Shown here: positions 32,940 to 43,794 of the stretch, piece by piece
Position numbering within the stretch: the stretch's first letter is position 1
Layout of the letters: each line of letters starts with the position of its first letter
DNA from: Saccharina japonica
Lineage: Eukaryota > Sar > Phaeophyceae > Laminariales > Laminariaceae
Direction of reading: 5' to 3'
Length of the DNA: 64,000 nucleotides
NCBI GenBank assembly: GCA_008828725.1
Contig: MEHQ01003767.1
Span: forward strand, 140,790 to 204,789
Made by a program: the position numbers and the translations under genes
The notes under the pieces: generated by a model
Told to the model about the DNA's origin: nothing
The model's database searches: none
Seen by the model: only the letters and a program-made list of their open reading frames with translations

Positions 32940-34650
32940 AGGTTCCGCCAAACCCGGGGAGGATAGGCTCTCATCCCCGGATCAGACATTCCTCCATACC
33001 TCTACAACTCCGACCAACAGGGGACAAAAACGGTTATTTCCCGGGTCGACACTGCCCCGCACGGTATGGAAACTCCACCCCCACCAGTTGGTCACCGATT
33101 GGCTGAGGCTCAGGGGGCCAGCGGCACCCGGGGACGATAAGTTCCCATCCCCGGATCAGAAGTCCTTCCAAATATCTACAACTCCAACGACCCGGGGACG
33201 CAAGCGGACATCTCCCGGGTCGACACCGCCCCACAAGGTGTGGAAACCCCAACCCACGGACGAAATCACGGATGCCTGGCCCTCATAAAACCAGCGTGCG
33301 GCGAGAGTTGACCCTCGGGGCAACCTCGAAGTCCCATCGCACCCGGGGATGATAACGTCTCATCTCCGGGTCAGAAATCCTTCCATAGATGTACAACTCT
33401 AACGACCCGGGGACGCAAACGGACATCCCCCGGGTCGATACCGCCCCACAAGGTGTGGAAACCCCAATCCCACGGGCTAAATTATGGTTGCCTGGCCCAC
33501 ATAGAGCCAGCGTGCGGCGAGAGTTGCCCTTCGGGGCAACGTCAAAGTCCAGCCACATCTGGGGATGATAACCTCCCATCCCCGGGTCAGAAAGTATTCC
33601 ATACATGTACAACTCCAACGACCCAGGGACGCTAACGGACATCCCCCGGGTCGATACCGGCCCACAAAGTGTGGAAACCCCAACCCCACGGGGTAAACTA
33701 GGTTTCCTGGCCCTCATAGAGCCAGCGTACGGCGTGAGTTGCCCCTCGGGGCAACGTCGAAGTCCCACCGCAACCGGGGATGATAACGTCCCATCCCCGG
33801 GTCAGAAGTCCTTCCAAACATGTACAACTCCAACGACCCAGGTACAAAAACGGACATCCGCCGGGTCGATACCGCCCCACAAGGTGTGGAAACCCCAACC
33901 CCACGGGCTAAATTATGGCTGCCTAGCCCTCATAGAGCCAGCGTGCGGCGAGAGTTGCCCCTCGGGGCAACCTCGAAGTCCAATCGCACCCGGGGATGAT
34001 AACGTAACATCCCCGGGTCGTAAATCCTTCTATACATCCACAACTTCAAGGACCCGGGGACGAAAACGGACATCCTACGGGTCGATACCGCCGCACAAAG
34101 TGTGGAAACCCCAACCCCACGGGGAAGTATACGGTTGTCTGGCCCTTTTAGAGCCAGCGTACGGCGAGAGTTGCCCCTCGGGGGAACGTCGAACTCCGAC
34201 CGCACCCAGGGATGGTAACCTCCCATCCCCGGGTGAGAAATATTTCCATACATCTACATCTTCAACAACCCGGGGACAAAAACGGACATTCGCCGGGTCG
34301 ATACCGCCCAGCAATATGTGGAAACCCCAATCCCACAGGCTAATACACGGTTGCCTGGCCCTCATAGAGCCAGCGTGCGGCGCGAGTTGCCCCTCGGGGC
34401 AACGGCGAGGTCCCACCGCGCCCGGAGATGATAACGTCTCATCCCCGGGTCAGAAATCATTGCGGACATCTACAACTCCAACAACCCTAGGACGAAAGCA
34501 GACACCCCCCCGGTCGATGCCGCCCTCCAAGGTGTGGAAACCCCGACCGCACGGGCTGATTTTCGTTTTGGTTGGGGCACATGGTCGGTGTTTCGCTGTA
34601 CCCGGTGATGGTAAGGCCCCATCTCCGAATCATATATCCTTCGATGCATG
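32940..34650 (+). repeat. 216-bp tandem array with an open reading frame
   Basis: The landmark GATAACG/GATAAC recurs at about 33136, 33351, 33567, 33782, 33998, 34214 and 34430, a spacing of 215-216 bp. Truncated units lie at both ends. 216 is a multiple of three, and a plus-strand frame stays open from 33605 to 34804 (399 codons) with a 72-residue repeat containing SIPPHKVWKPQPHG and CLALIEPACGESCPSG. Without an outside homologue I treat it as repeat DNA with a fortuitous frame. Confidence 0.8.
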
Positions 34651-34805
34651 TACACTTCCAACAAACACGGACATCCCCCGGATCGATACCGCCCCGCATG
34701 GTGGTTCTAATGTTTCGGCTCAGAGTGGTACCTCACAGCACATTGTTAATACTACGAGTACTATGTTCCACACTTACATACTACTATGGGAAACGCAAAG
34801 CTAGC

Positions 34806-34825
34806 GCCACGGGCGGAGCCGTGGC
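34806..34825 (+). terminator. 3'-terminal hairpin of the Helitron
   Basis: GCCACGG (34806-34812), loop GCGGAG, CCGTGGC (34819-34825), then seven bases and CTAG. This is the structure that marks the 3' end for rolling-circle transposition; it is not a transcription terminator. Confidence 0.78.
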
Positions 34826-34836
34826 CGAACCGCTAG

Positions 34837-37250
34837 TACAATAAAAGCTGCTTATTTTCTACGCTTGATTCTGTCTGCAAGAAATGAGTAACACCAAGGA
34901 TGCTAAATAGGCAAACCTGCAAGGGAACCCTCTGCGTCTCGCCGAGTCTTACAACAGTCCCACGTTTTTGGGGACACACTACTCGGAATTAGTGTGGGAC
35001 AGATGTTTCAGTTCTGAATGGGGTAAGAGTTGTATTCCGCTCACAATAAAATGTTCACCTCGAATATATATTGTAAGTATCTATCCAAACAACATATCGA
35101 GAGCAGCCTTGACAGGCTAGTAAAACAGAGGATATAAGGCAATTCGTATTGAGGGGCGAGGTATCTCGCCCTTAAATCCCGATCATCTTGGATCATCGAC
35201 GTCTTGAGACTGCCGAAAATGCCGATTTCGTTTGTTCGTCATCGACGGCTGTCTGTTACAAATGACACTAGTTTTCATAGATGGTCAATTTTGACTGTGA
35301 GGGAAGTACATCTCTTACAATACAACAACCCAACATTTTCAAATATCATTCTCACCGGCAAAGCAAATTTGAATAGTAACTTTCGGCTGTATAACTCGTA
35401 CGGTCACGTCGGTTCCCGGTCTCACGGGCTGATAGAGACGGAACTACGCCGCCGGTTTGAGAGTAACAATTGGCTGACCCCCGAGATGGTATCGATACTT
35501 CGTATGTATCGAAATTGCGATGTGTCGTATCGAACTCGTTGCGCCATCCGTCCCCTAGATTTCCCGTGTATTGTTATGCTGAGACCGCAAACGAAAGCTC
35601 CGATGCATCACATGAATATCGACATCGAACTGTCTAGTGTTGGACATCGGTAACATACAAACTGCCAAACTCGATTGATCAAACACTAACGAACACCCAC
35701 CACGACTGCCAAGACAAGATTTTCCGTTTCCAACTGGCCCATGCGCCCCGAAAAAACCAACGCTAACCGACCATCTCTTACGCGTGCATGCGGGTGAGCC
35801 AACGATAATGGAATAAGATGCGATACCGGTAAGTCTGCAAAATATCAAGTACGATATCGACATTTGATACGCTAAATTCAATATTTCCGAAAGGGGATAA
35901 TTCCGGTACTTCGTGTGTTCGTAGTATTCTACGAGTAGAGTACCTTTTAGCAACGTAAGGAGTACTTGGGGTTTGGAGATAAAATTCCTCAGGCACTTTG
36001 TGTACTCCACTCGTAGTATTTGGGCTCCATGTACTTCGGAATACTGCTCGTAGTCGGGGTATTTCGATAATTTGTACTGGAGATACGGCCATGCTCGGAG
36101 TATTTCAGGGTCCGATAGTGCGGGTACTCCTTGGACTCGCAGTCGTTGGGCCTTCAGGGTACTGCTCATACAGAAAGTACCAAGGTATTCAGGCCGTCAG
36201 CACTCTAATACTCTCAGTACTCGGAGTACGAAATGTGCTCGATACTCAGAGTAAACTCAGACGGTGAATTCTATTACGAGAATATTTGCATCATACTCGG
36301 CCGTCATTCCTCCCAGGCTCTGTGAGCACGCGACTGGCGTTTATAGCATTTTGAAATTCACAGATGCTCCCATTACCTCGGAGTATACTTAGAGCGTTTT
36401 CGAGAAAAAATACTTCCGGTGCTTTGTGTACTCGCAGTATTTCGGTGTACAATACTCTCGATACTCGGTGTACTCCGAGCAAACTAGACACCCCTTGCCG
36501 GCAGATCGGAGTGCAGGTTGCCGGCCACAAGGGCTCAAATGACGCCGGCATTGGATAGCGGGGAGCTCCATCTGCTTGTGTTGCTGAGCAGGCCTTCTAT
36601 GTCGTTATATCGATCGGTGGGGCGAACTACCTTTGGCTTAGATACGTATTTTCATACTGGGATGTTCGGTGTTGTTTTGTGATTATACGACAACAAAAAA
36701 AAGGATTACGAATTCTCTTCAATTTTTCCGGTTTTCTCACATGACTATCACTAAAAATGTAGTGTGAATTTTACGAGTACTCGCAGTATTTCGGAATTCA
36801 ATATTATTGCCGAATACTTCTCCTTCTTTCAGGGTTCTCAACTTGAGGTACTGCCAAGTGTTTGTGGTATGCGGTTGCTTGATACTGGTTTCCCGATATG
36901 TGGGGGTGTCATACTGGTCTATGGAGACTGGGGTTTTATATGGTGTGGCGAGGCATTATGATCTGAGATGATGGATGCCTCGCGTGGATGCTGCTTCCTC
37001 CTGGAAGCAGTCGCTGATGTTAAGATACGACCCGGACTTGATACGAAGATACTGTCTGTATATATGTAAGGGTGGAGCGTGATGGAAAGGTACGGCTCAC
37101 TCCTGTGTGGTTTATGTGTGTGGAGCCTTTGACGACAGGCACTGTGCTCCTTTTGTGTGGGTGTGTGTTCGAAAGTCTGCTACAACCAGGTGGGCCCCAT
37201 GTATAATATCCGGTGCCTCCTTACCTACGACATAGCGGCACACCACGTGG
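34837..37250. other. Intergenic DNA with palindromic GTACTC repeats
   Basis: Immediately right of the Helitron, ACAATAAAAGCTGCTTA resembles the Helitron 5' end (TGTATAAAAGCTGCTA), possibly a trace of another copy. The repeat block is listed separately. No supported gene. Confidence 0.4.
35880..36860. repeat. Block of degenerate GTACTC...GAGTAC palindromes
   Basis: Many copies of ACTCGTAGTATTC, GTACTCGGAGTAC, ACTCGCAGTATTTCGG and relatives at irregular spacing, on both strands. Style resembles the subterminal arrays of the hAT-like elements, but I could not find matching termini or a target duplication. Confidence 0.6.
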
Positions 37251-37569
37251 TTGCAGAGAACACGTTATACAGCAAGCGTATTAAAACACGATCATCGGAT
37301 TGCTTCGGGCCCTGAGGTCGCTGGAGCGCTATACTGTGTTAGAGGGAGAGTGGTACGGGGAGGGCTGACTCTGGAAATGGTCTTTGATTTTGAGGATTTC
37401 GGGCAGCAGCATCAGCGGCGGCAGTATCGAGGCACCGGGGCAACAGCAGCAACAGCAGCATCATGGAGGCGCCTGGCCGCATCAGCGGCAACAGCAGCGG
37501 CGTTGGGGTGGAGGTCACAGTTGAAAACAGCAGTATGCCTTTGGTGGACAGCAGCACCAGCGGCAGTAA

Positions 37570-37887
37570 GGTGGCGCCGCGCAGCAGCAGCAACAGCAGC
37601 AGCGGCGGCGCCAGCACCAGCAGAACCCGGAGGGCACTGGTTGTGCACGTGTCACCGGACATGGGTGGTACCAGCCGGAGTCCCCTCGACCTCCAGGAGC
37701 GTCTACGGGCGGGTTCTACACGTGCGAGCGTTGTGGTGCTCAAGGGCATACGGCCGCGATTTGCTTTGCGCCAAACAGGGTGTGCGATGGGTGTTTGGTA
37801 TATGGTCACATGACCAGGCAGTGCACTGCCCAGCCCACTATCGTCTACGCGCCGTACTACAGCTACGTGCCGCAGGCTGGAGCATAA
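37570..37887 (+). pseudogene. Gag-like fragment: Gln-rich tract and two CCHC zinc knuckles
   Basis: The frame ending at TAA 37885-37887 has a Gln-rich stretch followed by two perfect C-x2-C-x4-H-x4-C knuckles, CERCGAQGHTAAIC and CDGCLVYGHMTRQC. Upstream the same Gln/Gly-rich frame is broken by TAA (37567) and TGA (about 37519). Paired CCHC knuckles are typical of retrotransposon Gag but also occur in cellular RNA-binding proteins. No RT follows. Confidence 0.6.
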
Positions 37888-37904
37888 GCAACGAACCTCT
37901 CTGA

Positions 37905-39330
37905 GCTCTACAGTTCGCTAGTGACAGGGCTCGTCCCACGTAGGCCTCCCGCCGCTGCTACGACCCCGGCCTGTTCGGCACATAAATAGGGCGTCAATGC
38001 CTGGTCGAGAAGACCTGGTAACGCCCGCTTCTTCAACAGTAGTGTCGTGTTCTCGCCACAATCCGTTGTGCATCAGCGCCGGACCTCTCTGAATTCGACA
38101 GCGCGCCAATAACAGGCCTCGTGCCACGTAGTGACACCGCTGGTACTACGACTCCGCCTTCTTCGCCGAGCGAACAGCGCGTCAGCACCTGCGACCTGAG
38201 GACGCCTCCTTCTTCAATGGCAGTGTTAAGCTCCCGCCACGAGTCGCGGAGCATCAGCGGAGGACCTCGATAAACTCGGCAGCGTGCCAGAGACAGGATT
38301 CGTCCCATGTAGGGACCTCGCTGCTAGTACGACCTTGCCTGCTTCGGCTCGTGAACACGGCGTCAACGCAAGACAGAGACGACCTGGCGACGCCCTCTTA
38401 CTCAATTACAGTGTCGAGCTCCGGCCACGATCCACGGAACATCAGCGGAGGACCTCTCTGAGTTCGTTTGCGCGCCAGGAACAGGAATCGTCCCAGGTAG
38501 GGACCCCGCTGCTGCTACGACCCCGCCGTTATTGCCCAGCGAACAAGGCGTCAACTCCTGTTCGAGACGATCTGGGGAGGCCGCCGTCTTAAGTGATAAT
38601 GTCGAGCTCTCGTCACCATCCGCGCAGCGTCGGCGGCTGATCTTTGCAATCTCGACAGCACGCCACACACGGGACTCGTCCGACGTAGAGATCCCGCTCG
38701 TGCTACTTCACCGCCCTCTTCAGAGCGCGAACAGGGCGTCAACGTCTGGTCGAGACGACGAGGTGACGTCCTCTTTTTCCACAACAGACTCGAGCGCTCG
38801 CCACCACCCGCGGAGCATTGGCGGCGGATGTCTCTTAGTTGCACAGCGCGCCAGAGACAGGACTCGTCCCAAGTAGAGGCTCCGCTGCTGCTACGACCCC
38901 GCCTGCATCGGCTCGTGAAAGGGGCGTCAACACGTGGTCGAGACGACCTGAGGACACACCCTTCTCCAAAGGCAGTGTCGATCTCTCGCCACGATCCGCG
39001 GAGCATCAGCAACGGACCTCTTAAATCTCGACAGCGCGCCAGAGACAGGAGTCGTCCCGTAGGGATCCCGCTGTTGCTACCACACAGCCTGCTTCGGCTC
39101 GCGAACAAGGCGTCAACGCGTGATCGAAACGATCTGTGGACGCCCACTTCTTCAATTCAAGTGTCGAGCTCTCACCACTATCCGCGGAGCACCAGCGGCA
39201 GACCTCTCTGAGGTCGACATTGCGCCAGGGACATGACCTGTCCCCCGTAGGGAGCCCGCTGCTGCTACAGACGCGCCCTCGTCGGGGCACGAACAGGGAC
39301 GCTGTCTTCTCCAATGGCAGTGTCCTGTGT
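37905..39330. repeat. 188-bp tandem array
   Basis: About seven and a half units. The landmark 'GTCAAC...GGTCGAGACGACCTG' recurs near 37996, 38183, 38361, 38550, 38738, 38928 and 39113. 188 is not a multiple of three, so frames rotate and no protein is expected. It starts right after the zinc-knuckle stop codon. Confidence 0.75.
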
Positions 39331-39572
39331 ATAGCCTCTTCGCCACAAGAGGAGTTGTTTTCCCACTTGATGCACTCGGTCGTGGCTAAGGCCTCTGCGC
39401 TCGTAGCGTCGATTGGGAAGAGGTCGCAGCAGGTGGCAGACTTGCTTTAAGTGGAAAGGGTCTGGGTCCAGAAGGACACCTCTACATACATGGGCCTAAC
39501 GAGAGCCGCCCCGATCCTACCCCTCGTCAAAGCTTTCAGCAAGACTTACGACGATGCCCGGGACCCTAGTTT

Positions 39573-40534
39573 GTGGCCGACCCCGGAAGACCAGGGGAAA
39601 CGCCACCGGCCAAGAAGCTACGCGGCGACAACCGCGACTTCGGAAAGGACCACCACCGTGAGGGTGGTGGCTTTAGCGGTAACGCAAACCAAGATGGGGG
39701 TCGTGGACTCCACCACCGCCGTGGGGGTGACATAAGTAGCAGATGTGGAGGAGGCGCGTCGGGGGTTGGTGGTGGCACCGGACGTCATAAGGTACCTGGC
39801 TTTAAAAAAAGCAACCGTGGAGATGGCGGCGGCAGCCCTGGAGGACGGCGAGATCGCACGAGAGGCCGCTAGAACGGGTATGACTCGCCGACTTCTTCTA
39901 GATCGTCTGCACGCTCATGCACGGACGACGACGGCGTGACGGTGGCGACAGGAAAGAGGCATATAACCCCCTCCTTAGTAGATGTTTCATCCTCCACCGA
40001 GCGGCCGATTGACATAATTGTGACGGATGGCCGCTCTAAGCCTGTTTCTTCTCATATAACCCACGCGTCTACCTCCACGATATACACCGATGATGTCGCC
40101 GCAAACGACAAGCATGCCGCTTCTGTTCGCCACGTATTCATTCACGGAGGTCTCTAAGACGTGGCTCGAATTTCCACCCCATTTTTGCCTGCCTCTGTAA
40201 GCCAGGTAGACGGACCACAAAAGCTCGTCCGCTCGACTAAGTCAGGGGCATCCGAAATCGTAATGCACTGCGATTACCGCTGTACACAGGTTAAATTACA
40301 CACGGGTTCGATACCAGATTGGCAACACCCCCTCAAACAAGCGTTCATACGCGCAATTGTTCCTGACAAAGCTACGACCGCCGAAACCACCAGTTTGATC
40401 GACGATTCGTTTGGACAGGTATCGCGAGCACTTAAGGCCGAAGCCGCGGGACCCGAATTATTCGACCTGTTGGTATTTCTTTTGACGTGGAACAATGACC
40501 TAGTAGACACGGGTAGGGCTGCACGAAGTTGCAC
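39573..40534 (+). pseudogene. Broken unidentified ORF
   Basis: One plus-strand frame from 39573 to about 40534 is coding-like (Gly/Arg-rich start, Ser/Thr-rich middle, then SIPDWQHPLKQAFIRAIVPD and DDSFGQVSRALKAEAAGPEL). It is cut by TAG at 39870 and TAA at 40155. A further coding-like piece in another frame follows (40594-40850: APGVEVVSEVARRAAEEL and following). Composition is GC-richer than the flanks. I do not recognise the product; a degenerate mobile-element protein is the simplest guess. Confidence 0.35.
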
Positions 40535-40848
40535 ACGTTCGGGGTGCCTTAGGCACGCTCTTTTGATAGTTCTATCCGCATTTTCGAGTACTCGTGTTGA
40601 CAGTGACGGGGAGCGAGCGCGTTCAGGCCCCAGGTGTAGAGGTTGTGTCGGAGGTAGCTCGGAGGGCGGCCGAAGAATTGTTGTTTACATTGATGTATAT
40701 ATTGTACCCTTGTTTATTGCCAACGTACCCGAGGCCTTACTCTTCGTTGCATGTGATGTGGAAAGCATTTGGCGATATGGACACCATCAAGACGCCTGCC
40801 GTTAACAGCGAAACATATTCTCTTTTACCTGTTTTTTCGACGGATGGG

Positions 40849-41002
40849 GACGCATGCTACGGCATGGAGTTTCGGAGGCTCGTCACTTGAAAAGCTCTCT
40901 ACCTCCGAAACAAACTGTTACTGGATGAGCAATGCCATGGCCTGAGAATACCACAAATATTATTCCAACATACGAATGAAAGTCCGACGCGTAGCACGCG
41001 TC
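40849..41002. mobile_element. Short MITE related to the 14290 element
   Basis: Ends GACGCATGCTACGG and inverted GACGCGTGCTACGC. Internal blocks CACTTGA, GCTCT and AATGCC.TGGCCT are shared in the same order with 14290-14526. Length 154 bp. It lies at the end of the coding-like frame ending near 40850. Confidence 0.5.
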
Positions 41003-43180
41003 AGTCATCCGCAATGTCGGGGGTCCGGCCCGCTAGTTATGGGCGCGGACAGGCCCGAGTGCCGTTCCAGCCGCTTTCATGGCAGACGAGGACGAGCCAT
41101 AATCTGCTTGTTTTGTCCATTGATGGCCCGTCCGATTCTTGACTTGACATTCTTAAACCTAGTGACCTTTGGAAGAATATCATTACGCAGACGCCCTCGC
41201 AGCTTCTTCGTCTTTATAAATCGACGACACTGCTTTCTGGAACGACATCCTCCCGCCCTCCTCCCGTGCCCCAGCTTTGCGAGAAAACGAGGGTCGCAAC
41301 CTAAACTGCTACGAGGACACGCACTCCTTCTAACACTGTGGACACACGTTTATTGATGACAGTGGCCTTTGAACAGTGACCGTGGTAAAATTGGCGACGA
41401 TGACGCATACATACGATGGGAAGCACACATGTGCAGTCACCGCCGCGGTGACATACCTTCTCGCTCGAATGCCTACAAGCGCAATCGCCGCCATCGCTAA
41501 CGTCCGTCGGAACGACACAACCAGGGGCGGGCGTGGTCAGGAAAACAACTGAAACACAAACGTCGACAACCCACACGCGTCAATCTTCCACGGAGGTGTC
41601 CCGGCCTCGTATTATTTTTCTGCACCCGCACCTACTCCGGGTAATCATTATGGAGCCTCCCTCAACACGAACGGCAAACCGAACACACGCCAGCCGAACG
41701 CCTTTCTCCAGGGAAACATTCGGGTCGATGGCGGAACTGCCCAGCCCACTCGTACGTCACCAGCACTGTCGGGGGGACCGTTTGTTTGCTTCGCAAGATG
41801 CTTGTGTACCTAATGGCCGTTCAGCTATTAACACAGATATGCTTGCATCTGCCAACCTCCCACGGACCCCTCAGCCACATGTGCATTGCCCACACGGTTC
41901 CGTACCGGTGTCGGGACCATGCGCTTCGCGCGTGATTCTTTTAGGCCGGGGTACATTTTCGACCGCGGTAACACGCACGTCGTGCCCCGCCCCACTAAGC
42001 CATGGTCGAAAATTGGTGACGAGGGCACGCGCTTCCAGTGCCGCCCCCCCCACTCATGGCAAAGGATCCTGCGCTTCACGCGCCGCTCCGCCCGGCACGC
42101 ACCAACAAAGCACTACGACTTCCGCTCAAACGTGACGCTATACCCTGCGAGAGCCTTCGCCCCCTCCTCTACCTGACCATTTGGTGGCGGTTGGCTTGAG
42201 GTGTGTGGAAAGGTGGACAAGAAAACATTGAGGTCTTTGGCGAAGCTCTGTGTCGCGACAGCAGAGGGCGCTCAATTATTTTCCCCATCAAGGGGGAGTT
42301 GACAAGATCCGCTCCCTCGTCTTCCTTCCGCAAGAGGCCTACAGGGAAAAATCCTACACAGGTGGGATTTATCTTGCCGGCCTCCCGAGCCCTGTTTTCG
42401 AAGACGCCAAAAAGGTCTGCAGACATTCCAAGGTCTTCGTGCACGCTAATCCACGTGCATCATGCTCCGTCAGTATGAGTGGAACAGGAAGAAGATCCGA
42501 AACTACCCAACGAGCCAGCTGTGACACCATAGCCTTCAATCGGATCACCTGGACGCCTTTCCAGTACAAATACGGAAGGTTCGAGCCTCTAGTCAAGCAT
42601 AAGCGGTGCAGAGCCCCCTACCCCTCTGGGTGCCGTGAGAGGCGCTTGTGGTGAGTTTATGTACAGATCGCGGGTGGCACGAGACCATGAACCGTTGGTT
42701 CAGATTCGATGTATGCACGTTAAGGCCGGTGCTCCCAGGCAGGGGCACCACGTGCAAAACGTGCTGAGGGCCAGTGCCGCCAAACGGGGCCACTGCAGCC
42801 CCAAACTGCCGAGGCCCAGCGCCCCTAGACGGGTACATTGCAGCCCCAAACGATACAACCCCCGGCGAATGGGCGCCATCGGTCTTTGAGCCCACTCTCG
42901 AATACTCAACATAAAAGGGTATATTGTTCGGGCTTCCCCCTTCCTCGTTTTTGCAGTGGTTTCCGTCGTCGTTTGTCGTCGACGACGTGTTATATGATTG
43001 AGCGGAGCAGTATATGATGGCCGAAACGGCCAGGCTGTCAACGGCCAACGTGAAGTTGAAGTTTGGTTTCCTCGCCATGTCCAAGCACGCACAGACGCAT
43101 CGGCCGAGGAATACGCCGCTTTTACTCATTTGTTTGTGACCGAGAAAGTAAGCTTGCCTTTTGATCTGGCAACTATGCTG
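41003..43180. other. GC-richer region of decayed coding-like sequence
   Basis: Several frames read as plausible protein for 50-100 codons (for example IGDEGTRFQCRPPHSWQRIL at 41886-42176 and RFEPLVKHKRCRAPYPSG at 42250-42654) but are separated by stops and frame changes. No domain recognised. 42720-42850 has a short internal repeat (GCCCCAAAC...GGCC). Confidence 0.35.
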
Positions 43181-43196
43181 CCTTGACGCAGAACCC

Positions 43197-43777
43197 TCCA
43201 TGGGGAATAACCTTCTGAGGATGGGCACAAAACTCTTTCCTGGAGCCAGCTCTCTAAACCCGATGATGGGCATTGGTCTCCCGGAAGTCATCCCCGGGGC
43301 CAAGCATGTGCTCGATAATGCGTTTGGTGCCGTCTACCATAGTATTCGAGAAAGTGACGCCGGGTTGACTCATTCATCATCTCTGCACTCGCACCGTGAG
43401 CACCAAAATTAACGAGATTTCCTCAGCGCCGCCACCGGGCCCGCTAACCACGACCAGCGTTTGCCTATCGAGGCTTGGTATTTTTCTCTAACGCGTCGAA
43501 TGGACAAAGCCCTGAAAGTCTGACAATAGCTTATGGCGTCGCTCCTGGGCTTGCGTTGTCAGAACACCGCCCCTGCCTCGTCGTGGGTACAGTGACGCTA
43601 GCCGATGTTTCATGCCCCACTAAATTCGTCATTCATAGTGGAGGGGTGGCCATTGCAACGTTCAGGTGCGTGGCGTTTGTTGATACAGATCCCCCCAAAA
43701 TAGTCGTCCACGTCGATAATTTTGATCGTATTCTCCTACAACACGCTGCCCAGGATCATAAGAGCCTGCCAAGATAA
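43197..43777 (+). pseudogene. Frameshifted unidentified ORF
   Basis: Three consecutive coding-like pieces in three plus frames: 43200-43412 (MGTKLFPGASSLNPMMGIGL), 43400-43495 (VSTKINEISSAPPPGPL) and 43475-43777 (SLTIAYGVAPGLALSEHRPC, then DTDPPKIVVHVDNFDR). They look like one protein interrupted by two frameshifts. No family recognised. Confidence 0.35.
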
Positions 43778-43794
43778 GATCATCGAATAATAGC

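Larger units (their letters stand above)
32629..34836 (+). mobile_element. Non-autonomous Helitron
   Basis: The 5' end is TCTTATTGTATAAAAGCTGC followed by a TCTG repeat, typical of Helitron 5' termini. The 3' end is CTAG at 34833-34836, preceded seven bases upstream by a hairpin with 7-bp stem GCCACGG/CCGTGGC. It sits between A (32628) and T (34837), with no target duplication, as Helitrons do. Most of the body is a 216-bp tandem array. No Rep/helicase is encoded. Confidence 0.8.

Noticed and set aside
37251..37904. 217-codon Ala/Arg-rich plus-strand ORF
   Set aside because: It is the wrong frame of the CAG-rich Gag-like region; the zinc knuckles lie in another frame.
38551..39147. 198-codon minus-strand ORF over the 188-bp array
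   Set aside because: The unit is not a multiple of three and the frame is not maintained across units; it is an array by-product.
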